Shown here piece after piece: positions 39,101 through 47,712 of a stretch of 64,000 nucleotides of DNA. The stretch comes from an uncultured Pseudomonadales bacterium (lineage in GTDB: Bacteria; Pseudomonadota; Gammaproteobacteria; Pseudomonadales; Porticoccaceae). The position numbers and the translations under genes were made by a program. Under the pieces are notes generated by a model. It was not told the origin of the DNA and did not search any database. It was given only the letters and a program-made list of their open reading frames with translations. The first letter of the stretch is position 1. Every line of letters begins with the position of its first letter. The stretch lies in the NCBI GenBank assembly GCA_943788445.1, contig CALSQH010000003.1, positions 930,001-994,000 on the forward strand, written 5' to 3'.

Positions 39101-41386
39101 GTGTTGGCGTCTTTGCGCAATATAGTCCAAGAGGTCAATGGCGCCCGGAGTCTCGGCCAGGTTTTGGCGATTATCGTCAAAGAAGTGCGCTCGGCTATGC
39201 AAGCCGGCGTTTGCTCGGTCTATCTATTTGATGAGTCTGACCAGCGCTATGTGCTGATGGCAAGCGAAGGGCTGCGCAGCGAGTCGATCGGTAAGGTACG
39301 TCTGGCAATGCGTGAGGGTTTGGTCGGATTGGTTGCCGCTCGAGAAGAGCCGCTGAATTTAGAGAACGCCGATAAGCACCCCAACTTCGCCTATGTTGAA
39401 GAGACTGGCGAGAGCCCCTTTCACTCATTTTTGGGTGTTCCCATTATCCATCACCGCAAGGTCTTGGGTGTCTTGGTTTTACAGCAGGAAACCCAGAGAA
39501 AATTTGGTGATGAGGAAGAAGCGTTTGTCGTTACAGTCTGTGCCCAGCTGTCCGGCGCTATAGCCCACGCCGAAGCCACTGGTGCGCTGCGTCAATTGGC
39601 TTCAGCTGGTCGAGGTAAAAGTCGCGAGGCGATGTTCCGCGGCATTCCAAGTTCGCCGGGGGTTGGTATTGGTCGCGCAGTGTTGGTTTCAGACACTGCA
39701 GATCTTGCCTCTGTACCCGAGCGTTTTGCCACAGACACTAACGCTGAGATTGAAATTTTTCGCACCGCCCTCGAGTCGGCAAAAGAGGATATGCGCAATC
39801 TTGGTGAGGGTCTTGAAAGCAAGCTTAGCTCAGAAGAGATGGCGCTGTTTGAAGTCTATATTCGCATGCTTGATGACCGTTCTTTGGGCGGTGAGGTAAT
39901 AGCAGCCATTATCGCCGGGCAGGCGGCTCAAAGCGCATGGAGTTCGGTGATTCTTAAGCATGTGCGCACATTTAGAAAAATGGATGACCCCTATTTACGT
40001 GAGAGAGCTGCCGACGTTAACGATCTCGGTAAGCGTGTATTGGGTTATTTGCAGCGCAATGAGAAAAAGACTCTACCGCTACCACGACGAATAATTTTAG
40101 TCGGTGAAGATTTATCGGCATCGGCATTGGCAGACATTCCCGTCAGTCGATTAGTGGGCATTGTTTCAGTCAAAGGTTCGAGCAACTCCCATATGGCAAT
40201 TGTTGGCCGCGCGTTGGGGGTACCCACGGTGATGGGTGCCGTGGATCTGCCCTGGGCGGAGATGGAAGGCCATGAGCTAATCATTGATGGTTTTAGCGGA
40301 GATGTTATCAGTCGCGCCAGTCGCAGCATGCGGCGAGTGTACTTACAGCGCCAGCGAGAAGAAAAGTTGCTCGCCAAAGACCTCGAAAAGCTTCGCGATA
40401 TTCCCTGCGTAACACCGGATGGCTTCCCGCTCTCTCTATTTGTAAATACTGGCTTGCGGCAAGATATTGCTAAAGCGCTAAAAAGCAGTGCCGAAGGTGT
40501 TGGGCTATACCGCACAGAAATCCCGTTCCTTATGCGTTCCAGCTTCCCTACAGAGGATGAGCAGACGGCTATTTATCGTGAGCAGCTGCAAGCCTTTGCG
40601 CCCAAGCCTGTGACTATGCGGACATTGGATATTGGCGGCGACAAAGATTTGCCCTACTTTCCAATCGAAGAGGAAAACCCATTCTTGGGCTGGCGCGGCA
40701 TTCGTATTTCTCTCGACCACCCAGAGATTTTTCTCGCCCAAATTCGCGCTATGTTACGGGCCAGCGAAGGGTTGAATAATTTGCGTATCATGTTGCCGAT
40801 GATCAGCAGTGTGCCAGAGTTAGATCGCGCCATTGAGTTGATTGATCGTGCCTATAACGAACTGTTGCAGGAAGAGGGTTACAGTATTCAGAGGCCAGAG
40901 ATTGGTGCAATGATTGAGGTGCCTGCGGCGGTCTATCAGGTTAAAGAGTTGGGTCGCCGAGTCGACTTTCTCTCTGTCGGCACCAATGACTTGACCCAGT
41001 ATCTGCTCGCAGTTGATCGCAATAACCCGCGCGTGGCCAATCTGTATCACGCATTGCACCCAGCCGTTTTGCGCGCCCTAAAAGAAATCTATGAGCAGGC
41101 GACTGCAGTGAATTGTAAAATTAGTATCTGTGGCGAAGTTGCCGGAGATCCACTCGGTGCTGTGGTGCTTCTCGGCTTGGGTTACGAGAGTTTATCAATG
41201 AGCGCCAATAGCCTATTAAAAGTTAAATCGATGTTAAATCAGGTGTCCAAGAGTGAAGCGCGGCGCCTAGTTAAGCGTGCGCTACGTATGTCAGATGCCG
41301 GTTCAGTGTCGGTGTTTTTGTCCGATGCACTCAATCGCCCAGAGCTGTCAAAGCTTTATCGTCCAGTGATAGCTGACAAATCGTAG
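39101..41386 (+). CDS. ptsP: Phosphoenolpyruvate-protein phosphotransferase PtsP (EI-Ntr)
   Basis: EI-Ntr is the first phosphotransfer protein of the nitrogen PTS. The 761-residue chain has a GAF domain (about 1-165), the HPr-binding domain, the phosphohistidine domain with H364 in SSNSHMAIVGR and the PEP-binding TIM barrel (YRTEIPFLMRS, TLDIGGDKDLPYF, GTNDLTQYLLAVDR, ISICGEVAGDP). The start is GTG 39101 (a TTG is next). It follows rppH by two bases. Confidence 0.96.
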   Translation: MLASLRNIVQEVNGARSLGQVLAIIVKEVRSAMQAGVCSVYLFDESDQRYVLMASEGLRSESIGKVRLAMREGLVGLVAAREEPLNLENADKHPNFAYVEETGESPFHSFLGVPIIHHRKVLGVLVLQQETQRKFGDEEEAFVVTVCAQLSGAIAHAEATGALRQLASAGRGKSREAMFRGIPSSPGVGIGRAVLVSDTADLASVPERFATDTNAEIEIFRTALESAKEDMRNLGEGLESKLSSEEMALFEVYIRMLDDRSLGGEVIAAIIAGQAAQSAWSSVILKHVRTFRKMDDPYLRERAADVNDLGKRVLGYLQRNEKKTLPLPRRIILVGEDLSASALADIPVSRLVGIVSVKGSSNSHMAIVGRALGVPTVMGAVDLPWAEMEGHELIIDGFSGDVISRASRSMRRVYLQRQREEKLLAKDLEKLRDIPCVTPDGFPLSLFVNTGLRQDIAKALKSSAEGVGLYRTEIPFLMRSSFPTEDEQTAIYREQLQAFAPKPVTMRTLDIGGDKDLPYFPIEEENPFLGWRGIRISLDHPEIFLAQIRAMLRASEGLNNLRIMLPMISSVPELDRAIELIDRAYNELLQEEGYSIQRPEIGAMIEVPAAVYQVKELGRRVDFLSVGTNDLTQYLLAVDRNNPRVANLYHALHPAVLRALKEIYEQATAVNCKISICGEVAGDPLGAVVLLGLGYESLSMSANSLLKVKSMLNQVSKSEARRLVKRALRMSDAGSVSVFLSDALNRPELSKLYRPVIADKS

Positions 41387-41499
41387 CTTACAGAAATATT
41401 TCATATGGTTTATTTATATTAATAATATTCGCACGCCTGCGTAGCCGATAGATGGATAAAAAGCTATGATCTGCGCAGAATAAATTCTCGGGAATACAC

Positions 41500-42342
41500 A
41501 TGTTAATCTATCCGGCTATCGATCCTGTCGCGCTCTCAGTGGGGCCCTTCAGTATAGGCGATACAATTATTGGGCCGCTGCAGGTCCACTGGTATGGAAT
41601 TATGTATCTACTTGGGTTTGCTGTGGCTTGGATGCTGGCTATGCGAAACAGTCAGCGACCCTGGTCACCGATTAAGAAAACTCAGGTTGAAGATGTTATT
41701 GTCTATGGTGCTTGGGGCGTTATTCTGGGTGGCCGATTCGGTTATATGCTGTTTTATGGCGCGGATAAATGGCTTGCAGATCCCGGTATGATTTTGCGTA
41801 TTTGGGAGGGCGGTATGTCATTCCACGGCGGTTTGATCGGGGTGGCCTTGGCTATGCTGATTTACTCGCGCAAACATCATGTGGCTTTTTTAAGTCTCGC
41901 CGATTTTGTTGTTCCTCTAGTGCCTGCCGGTTTATTTTTTGGACGGTTGGGAAACTTTATTGGTCAAGAGCTCTGGGGTCGCCCCACAGATATGTCGTTG
42001 GGGATGCTCTTCCCCGCGGATCCGGAGCAGCTTGCTCGTCATCCGTCTCAGCTTTACGAAGCTTTTTTAGAGGGGCTGGTGCTGCTCGTTGTAATCAATT
42101 GGTATGCCAGAAAACCGCGCCTGTTTGGTGAGACCTCAGGGCTGTTTTTAATTCTCTACGGTCTGTTCCGATTTACGGTTGAGTTTGTGCGCCAGCCAGA
42201 TCCTCAGTTTATTGATCAATCTACGTTGTTTGAATGGTTCGGTTGGATGACTCGTGGGCAAACTCTATGTATTCCAATGATCCTGATAGGATTGTGGATG
42301 ATGCGAAAAAGTCTACGGCAACTAATTGACCGCAAAGCGTAA
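41500..42342 (+). CDS. lgt: Prolipoprotein diacylglyceryl transferase
   Basis: Lgt attaches diacylglycerol to the lipobox cysteine of prolipoproteins at the inner membrane. The 280-residue protein has about seven hydrophobic helices and the conserved VHWYGIMYLLGF, GGRFGYMLFY, EGGMSFHGG and GRLGNFIGQELWGRPTD. The gene follows ptsP after 113 bases and leads into thyA, an order known from other gammaproteobacteria. Confidence 0.96.
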   Translation: MLIYPAIDPVALSVGPFSIGDTIIGPLQVHWYGIMYLLGFAVAWMLAMRNSQRPWSPIKKTQVEDVIVYGAWGVILGGRFGYMLFYGADKWLADPGMILRIWEGGMSFHGGLIGVALAMLIYSRKHHVAFLSLADFVVPLVPAGLFFGRLGNFIGQELWGRPTDMSLGMLFPADPEQLARHPSQLYEAFLEGLVLLVVINWYARKPRLFGETSGLFLILYGLFRFTVEFVRQPDPQFIDQSTLFEWFGWMTRGQTLCIPMILIGLWMMRKSLRQLIDRKA

Positions 42343-42355
42343 TAAGGGCTATTAA

Positions 42356-43261
42356 ATGAAGCAGTATTTAGACTTAGTTCGACATATTCGCGATCACGGT
42401 ATTCAGAAAGGTGATCGCACTGGCACTGGCACCACCAGTATTTTCGGTCATCAGATGCGCTTCGATTTAAGTGAGGGATTCCCACTGGTTACCAGCAAAA
42501 AAGTCCACCTCAAATCTATCCTGCATGAACTACTTTGGTTTATCCGGGGTGATACCAATATTCGCTATCTGGTCGAGAATGGTGTGGGTATCTGGAACGA
42601 CTGGCCCTACCAAAGCTGGCTGCGCAAGACTGGCCAAGAGGATCTCTACCCGATGTATTCCTCAGAGTGGAAGGCGAAGAAGAAAGAATTTATTCAGCGC
42701 ATTAAAGATGAGGCAAGCTTTGCTGACGAGTTCGGTGATCTCGGCCCGGTCTACGGTCGTCAATGGCGAAATTTTGAAGGTGTTGATCAGCTTGCCCAGC
42801 TGGTTGAAGATATTAAATCAAATCCCGACTCGAGACGTCTTATTGTCTCGGCATGGAATCCAAAAGATATTCCAGTCATGGTGAAATCCGGTCTGCCACC
42901 CTGTCACAGCCTATTCCAATTTTATGTCACGGAGGGGCGGCTATCCTGTCAGCTTTATCAGCGCAGTGCCGATGTGTTTCTCGGCGTGCCTTTTAATATT
43001 GCCTCCTATGCAATATTAACCCTGATGATTGCTCAGGTGACCGGCTTGCAGCCGGGCGACTTTGTGCATACCTTTGGTGATGCGCACTTATATAGTAACC
43101 ATATGGATCAGGTTGAAGAGCAGCTCTCGCGAACGACCTTTCCGTTACCGAAACTGGCAATAAACCCTGAGGTCGACAATCTATTCGATTTTGTCTTCGA
43201 GGATTTTGAACTGCTCGATTACCAATCTCATGGCCCGATTTCTGCGCCGGTTGCGGTCTGA
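42356..43261 (+). CDS. thyA: Thymidylate synthase
   Basis: ThyA converts dUMP to dTMP with methylene-tetrahydrofolate. The 301-residue chain is longer than E. coli ThyA (264 aa) through an insert near residues 85-125 (around [16 protein letters not shown]), seen in the long ThyA forms. The nucleophile is C183 in [32 protein letters not shown] and [15 protein letters not shown] are present. Its TGA overlaps the folA ATG (TGATG), coupling dTMP synthesis to dihydrofolate recycling. Confidence 0.97.
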   Translation: MKQYLDLVRHIRDHGIQKGDRTGTGTTSIFGHQMRFDLSEGFPLVTSKKVHLKSILHELLWFIRGDTNIRYLVENGVGIWNDWPYQSWLRKTGQEDLYPMYSSEWKAKKKEFIQRIKDEASFADEFGDLGPVYGRQWRNFEGVDQLAQLVEDIKSNPDSRRLIVSAWNPKDIPVMVKSGLPPCHSLFQFYVTEGRLSCQLYQRSADVFLGVPFNIASYAILTLMIAQVTGLQPGDFVHTFGDAHLYSNHMDQVEEQLSRTTFPLPKLAINPEVDNLFDFVFEDFELLDYQSHGPISAPVAV

Positions 43262-43764
43262 TGAAAGTATCCTTAATTGTCGCAGTGAGTCGCAATGGCG
43301 TAATTGGTGTCGATAACCAGCTGCCTTGGCATCTGCCTGAAGACCTTAAATATTTTAAATCGGTAACCATGGGTAAGCCGATCATTATGGGCCGCAAGAC
43401 CTTCGATTCGATTGGCCGGCCACTGCCAGGGCGCACTAATATAGTGATCACTCGAGATAGCAGCTGGCAAGCAGAGGGCGTTGAAGTGGCGCAGAACCTG
43501 TTGCAGGCTATGACTTTAGGGCGTTTAGCCTGTGCTAATGCGGATGTCGATGAGGCTATGGTTATTGGCGGCGAGCAGATTTATCGCATGACATTGCCCG
43601 CTGCCGACCGTCTGTATTTGACTGAGGTGCAGGCCGAGGTGAAAGGCGATGCTTTTTTTCCAGAGTTCGATGCTAGCGAGTGGGATCAGGTCAGTGAGCA
43701 GTTACCTGAATTGACCGATACTCACCCATATCGATTTTTGGTTCTTGAGCGAATAAAAAAGTAG
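43261..43764 (+). CDS. folA: Dihydrofolate reductase
   Basis: FolA reduces dihydrofolate, the by-product of ThyA, with NADPH. The 167-residue protein has the substrate aspartate D28 in LPWHLPEDLKYF, KPIIMGRKTFDSIGRPLPGR and the VIGGEQIY nucleotide motif. It overlaps thyA by one base. A 7-bp-arm inverted repeat begins directly after its stop. Confidence 0.97.
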   Translation: MKVSLIVAVSRNGVIGVDNQLPWHLPEDLKYFKSVTMGKPIIMGRKTFDSIGRPLPGRTNIVITRDSSWQAEGVEVAQNLLQAMTLGRLACANADVDEAMVIGGEQIYRMTLPAADRLYLTEVQAEVKGDAFFPEFDASEWDQVSEQLPELTDTHPYRFLVLERIKK

Positions 43765-43783
43765 TTGTTACATTAGGTAACAA
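43765..43783. promoter_or_regulatory. Inverted repeat TTGTTAC-ATTAG-GTAACAA
   Basis: Perfect 7-bp arms with a 5-base centre, immediately after the folA stop and about 50 bases upstream of the predicted TonB-operon promoter. It may be a weak terminator for folA or an operator for the TonB operon. Confidence 0.45.
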
Positions 43784-43829
43784 AAGGAATAATTAGATTT
43801 GTCATCTATTACTTATTTAAGCTGTCAAA

Positions 43830-43858
43830 TTGATTCTTGAACAGCAGACTGTTACAAA
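43830..43858 (+). promoter_or_regulatory. Sigma-70 promoter for the TonB operon
   Basis: TTGATT and TACAAA are separated by 17 bases, about 105 bases upstream of the first ATG of the operon at 43963. No clear Fur box was seen around it. Confidence 0.6.
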
Positions 43859-43962
43859 GGTGTCCGAAAATAATTTGTCAGGATTTGGAGGGGTGCTTCA
43901 GTTCCAACTCTGACATTGAAAGATCATCAATCCGATAGACCCAAGTTCAAGTTGAGGGAACT

Positions 43963-44745
43963 ATGAAAAACCAACCATTAAAAGCGCTGGCATTATTTGC
44001 CGTACTTGCTTGTGGCACAACTGCTGTTGCAGTTCAGGCCGCTGAAGTAAGTGATGTGCTAAAAGCAGGCGCCAATAAAGTTCAGGCGGCAAAAAATGCG
44101 CAGTCAAATGTCGACGGCATTGCCGATAAGACCGATGGCCTATTGCAGGAGTTCAAGCAAGTAAACAAGCAGATCGAAAGTCTACGTGTTTATAATTCAC
44201 AGCTAGAGCGTCAAATTGACAGCCAAAAGAAAATGATGGCAGAGCTCGAAGAGTCGATTGAAAACGCGACTGTAATTGAGCGAGGCATCTCGCCACTTAT
44301 GGAAAGCATGCTTAAAGGGCTTAAAGAGTTTATTGCTTTAGATGTTCCTTTCAAGAAAGAGCAGCGTCAAGAAGCGATTGAACTTTTGTTTGATAATCTT
44401 GATAGCGCCAAGTTCTCTGCCGCGGAAAAATTCCGCCAGATTCTCGAAGTCTACGATATTGAGTCTGAGTACAGCCTGTCACTAGAGACCTATCGCGATT
44501 TAGTAGATATCAACAGTGATGGTTCTGAAGTAGAAGTGGACATGTTGCGTATCGGCCGTGTCGCATTGATGTATCAAACTAAAGATAAATCACAGACTGG
44601 TGCTTGGAATAAAGCGACCAGCTCATGGGAAACACTGGGTTCTGACTACCGTCGCCCTGTAGACCAGGGTATCCGTATCGCTAAGAAATTAGCGCCGCAG
44701 GATGTTTTGGAAATGCCAATTACTGCACCGGAGACAGCACAATGA
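43963..44745 (+). CDS. DUF3450-domain periplasmic protein of TtpC-type TonB cluster
   Basis: A 260-residue exported protein (signal peptide about 1-26, ending VQAAE) with a coiled coil at about 45-100 and a DUF3450 helical domain to about 250. DUF3450 genes sit at the head of TonB2/TtpC-type operons in Vibrio and relatives; the precise role is unknown. The C-terminal GAWNKATSSWETLGSDYR segment is typical. It overlaps the next gene as ATGA and is the first gene after the promoter. Confidence 0.85.
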   Translation: MKNQPLKALALFAVLACGTTAVAVQAAEVSDVLKAGANKVQAAKNAQSNVDGIADKTDGLLQEFKQVNKQIESLRVYNSQLERQIDSQKKMMAELEESIENATVIERGISPLMESMLKGLKEFIALDVPFKKEQRQEAIELLFDNLDSAKFSAAEKFRQILEVYDIESEYSLSLETYRDLVDINSDGSEVEVDMLRIGRVALMYQTKDKSQTGAWNKATSSWETLGSDYRRPVDQGIRIAKKLAPQDVLEMPITAPETAQ

Positions 44746-46112
44746 ACATGAAATTCGTTAAAGTTTGTGCCGCTTTCATCGCTGCCGCTTCAATTAGCAT
44801 GCCAGCCTTGGCTCAGGATGCAAAAACTCTTGATGAGTTGTTGCAGATGATTCAGAGCTCAAAGATTTCTGAATCTGCAGAATACCGTCAGCGTGAAGCT
44901 AATTTTAAACGCGATCAGCGCAAGCAGGCTTCAGAGCTATCTCAAGCGAAGCAATCTAAAGCCGCCGAAGAGCGTCGTTCGGATCGCCTTGAGCAGAATA
45001 TCCGTGATAATGACATCCAGCTTGCCGCTCTGCGTGAGCAGCGCGATAAGCGTCTCGGTTCATTAAAAGAGCTGTTTGGACATTTGACAGGTGCCGCCGG
45101 TGATATCCGTGCCAACCTGACTCAGTCTATTGTTAGCGCTCAGATTGCTGGCCGTACAGAGTTCCTTGATGAATTGATTGAAAAGATGAGCAGTGATACA
45201 CGCTTGCCTTCAATCCTCGATATTGAAAAACTTTGGTATGAGCAACAGCGTGAAATGGTTGAAAGTGGTCGAGTGGTTAAATTCAACCGCACTGTTTTAC
45301 GTGCTGATGGCTCTCAAGAAGAGATGGAAGTTGTCCGTGTAGGCACATACAACCTTCTCGCCGATGGCATGTACCTTGAGTACAGCCCAGAGAACGGTCT
45401 GGTATCTGAGTTGGCTCGTCAGCCTTCAGGACATCAGGGCGGCGCTACTGACCTTCAAGCTGCTGATGATGGCTTCACCAAGGTTGGCCTAGATCCTACT
45501 GGTCCTTTGGGCGGTGGTCTGTTGCGTGCCCTTATCAACACCCCAACTCTGATTGAGCGCTGGCACTTTGGTGGCATCGTTGGTTATGTAATTACCAGTG
45601 TATTTGTTGTTGCTATCCTACTAGCAGTATGGCGTTTCATCTTCCTTCAGGGTGTTTCTAGCAAGGTATCTGCGCAGCTTAAGGCTCCAGGCACAGCTAA
45701 TATCGACAATCCTCTGGGTCGTGTACTGGCCGTTTCTCAGGCCAATCCGGGTCTGGATGCAGAGTCGCTGGAGCTCAAACTCCACGAGGCTGTGCTTAAA
45801 GAGCGCCCCTCAATTGAGTCTGGTCTAAGCTTACTTAAAATTATTGCTATGGTTGCCCCGCTATTGGGTCTACTGGGTACAGTGACCGGTATGATTATTA
45901 CCTTCCAGATGATTACTCTGTTTGGTGCTGGCGATCCCAAGGCGATGGCCGGCGGAATTTCTCAGGCACTGATCACTACAGTACTGGGTCTGGTTGTTGC
46001 GATCCCAACTGTTTTGATGCACACATTGGTCAACGGAAAAGCACAGCGTATTCTTCACGTACTTGAAGAGCAAAGTGCTGGAATTGTTGCTGGTTCAGTA
46101 GAGGGACGCTGA
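44742..46112 (+). CDS. TtpC-like MotA/TolQ/ExbB proton-channel protein
   Basis: A 456-residue fusion: signal peptide (about 1-25), periplasmic coiled coil (about 45-115), periplasmic domain, a transmembrane helix (about 277-302) and an ExbB-like channel domain with helices about 364-390 and 403-430 (APLLGLLGTVTGMIITF, AMAGGISQALITT). This is the TtpC layout, an accessory needed by TonB2-type systems in Vibrio. It is one base from exbB. It presumably joins ExbB/ExbD/TonB in one energising complex. Confidence 0.88.
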   Translation: MNMKFVKVCAAFIAAASISMPALAQDAKTLDELLQMIQSSKISESAEYRQREANFKRDQRKQASELSQAKQSKAAEERRSDRLEQNIRDNDIQLAALREQRDKRLGSLKELFGHLTGAAGDIRANLTQSIVSAQIAGRTEFLDELIEKMSSDTRLPSILDIEKLWYEQQREMVESGRVVKFNRTVLRADGSQEEMEVVRVGTYNLLADGMYLEYSPENGLVSELARQPSGHQGGATDLQAADDGFTKVGLDPTGPLGGGLLRALINTPTLIERWHFGGIVGYVITSVFVVAILLAVWRFIFLQGVSSKVSAQLKAPGTANIDNPLGRVLAVSQANPGLDAESLELKLHEAVLKERPSIESGLSLLKIIAMVAPLLGLLGTVTGMIITFQMITLFGAGDPKAMAGGISQALITTVLGLVVAIPTVLMHTLVNGKAQRILHVLEEQSAGIVAGSVEGR

Positions 46113-46113
46113 A

Positions 46114-46638
46114 ATGTTTTTTGTTGATACTCTGGCAGAAGTTGGAAAGTTTATGGATTCAGGCGGGATGGTCCTTTGGGCCATCGTCGTACTGCTGTTC
46201 GTTATGTGGACTCTCCTCTTTGAGCGTATGTGGTATCTCAAATCCGACGTCAGCCAAGATGTACAGACTGCACTCGATGTTTGGGAAGCGCGCAGTGAGC
46301 GCAAATCCAAGCGCGCTCACCAAATTAGAGAGCAGTTGATCTCTGAGGTAAGCGTAAAGATCGACGAAAATCTCATGATGATTAAAACATTGGTTGCCCT
46401 GGCGCCACTGTTTGGTTTACTGGGTACAGTAACCGGAATGATCGTGGTATTTGATGTTATGGCATTTACTGGTGGCGGCGACGCCAAGGCGATGGCTGGC
46501 GGTGTTTCTCAGGCAACTGTACCGACAATGTCGGGAATGGTCGCGGCGTTATCAGGCGTGTTTGGCATGACTTATGTCGAGCGTTCTGCAGAGCGAGAAA
46601 AGCATCTGTTGGAAGATCACCTGACCATGGATCACTAA
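46114..46638 (+). CDS. exbB: ExbB proton-channel subunit (TonB2 type)
   Basis: A 174-residue MotA/TolQ/ExbB-family protein with three helices (about 16-36, 88-110, 128-150). LAPLFGLLGTVTGMI and AMAGGVSQATVPTMSG are the channel motifs. It is shorter than classical ExbB, as TonB2-cluster ExbB proteins are. With ExbD it couples the proton gradient to TonB. Confidence 0.92.
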   Translation: MFFVDTLAEVGKFMDSGGMVLWAIVVLLFVMWTLLFERMWYLKSDVSQDVQTALDVWEARSERKSKRAHQIREQLISEVSVKIDENLMMIKTLVALAPLFGLLGTVTGMIVVFDVMAFTGGGDAKAMAGGVSQATVPTMSGMVAALSGVFGMTYVERSAEREKHLLEDHLTMDH

Positions 46639-46678
46639 CTGGAGCCTGTCAGAGACAAGGTTTCTGTGAGAGAAAACT

Positions 46679-47083
46679 ATGCGCAATAGAACAAATAGAT
46701 CACAACCTCAGGGCGAAGCAATTGATTTGACCCCAATGCTGGACGTGGTTTTTATCATGCTGATCTTTTTTATTGTTACAGCATCCTTTATCAAGTTGCC
46801 CGGTGTCGAGGTAAATAAAGTCGACGCCGATACGGCAGATTCCTACAAAAAAGTCGGTATCTTGGTAGCGGTTAGCGAAAACAATGAAATATGGATTGAT
46901 AAAAAACGCATTGAAACCACCGCGTTAAAAATCAATCTAAGCAGGTTGTATAACGAAAACCCAAAGGGCGGCATGGTTATCCAAGCCGACAATGAATCGA
47001 ATATTGAAGTAGTCGCCAAAGTAGCTGATGTCGCAACAGATATTGGTATACGTCCGGTGGCAATTTCGGTAGAACAAGACTGA
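46679..47083 (+). CDS. exbD: ExbD biopolymer transport protein
   Basis: A 134-residue ExbD. One transmembrane helix (about 20-40) follows a basic N-terminus and carries the essential aspartate in DLTPMLDVVFIMLIFFIVTA. The periplasmic domain ends ATDIGIRPVAISVEQ. It lies 40 bases after exbB. Confidence 0.94.
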   Translation: MRNRTNRSQPQGEAIDLTPMLDVVFIMLIFFIVTASFIKLPGVEVNKVDADTADSYKKVGILVAVSENNEIWIDKKRIETTALKINLSRLYNENPKGGMVIQADNESNIEVVAKVADVATDIGIRPVAISVEQD

Positions 47084-47093
47084 GTTAATAAGT

Positions 47094-47702
47094 ATGGCTG
47101 TTATCAGAGTTGGTATTTCTGCAGCGCTTGGAGTTCTGGTTACCTTTGCATTGATTATTTTGATGTACAAGCTGATCGACTCGGGCAACAAAGATTTGGA
47201 TGAAAAGGAAACGATTAAAATCGCTGACTTTCTCCATGTCGATAGATCGTTGACCGAGAATGCGAAAAAGACTGAGGTTGAGAAACCTGAAGATCCGGAA
47301 ACACCTCCACCGGAAATTCCCGAAGACAATATAGAATTTGAAGTCCCCGAAAATGCGATCAGCATGGCGGCACCTTCTGCCAATGCCAATCTCAAAATTG
47401 GTGGCGCAGGTGGCTTCACTCGAGACTCTGACTATATTCCCGTATATGTTCCCCAGCCGCGTTATCCGCGTCGGGCTCAGACACGTGGCAAAGAGGGTTA
47501 CGCTGTTATCGAAGTGGTTATTACCACCACTGGTGGCACCCGTGACCCGAAAATGATTGAAGAATTCCCCGAGGGTTGGGGTTTTGGACGCGCCGCACTT
47601 AAGGCTGCATCCAAACTAAAGTACAACCCACGTGTTGTCGATGGTGTAGGCCAAGAGGTACCGGGCGTGCTGTATAAATTTACTTTCCAGATGGCAAAAT
47701 AA
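47094..47702 (+). CDS. tonB: TonB energy-transducing protein
   Basis: A 202-residue TonB. An N-terminal membrane helix (about 7-26), a proline/glutamate linker (EKPEDPETPPPEIPED, about 62-77) and a C-terminal TonB domain (about 115-202: VPQPRYPRRAQTRGKEGYAV) are visible. It spans the periplasm and energises TonB-dependent outer-membrane receptors. No such receptor lies in the window. Confidence 0.93.
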   Translation: MAVIRVGISAALGVLVTFALIILMYKLIDSGNKDLDEKETIKIADFLHVDRSLTENAKKTEVEKPEDPETPPPEIPEDNIEFEVPENAISMAAPSANANLKIGGAGGFTRDSDYIPVYVPQPRYPRRAQTRGKEGYAVIEVVITTTGGTRDPKMIEEFPEGWGFGRAALKAASKLKYNPRVVDGVGQEVPGVLYKFTFQMAK

Positions 47703-47712
47703 GGAGTAACTG

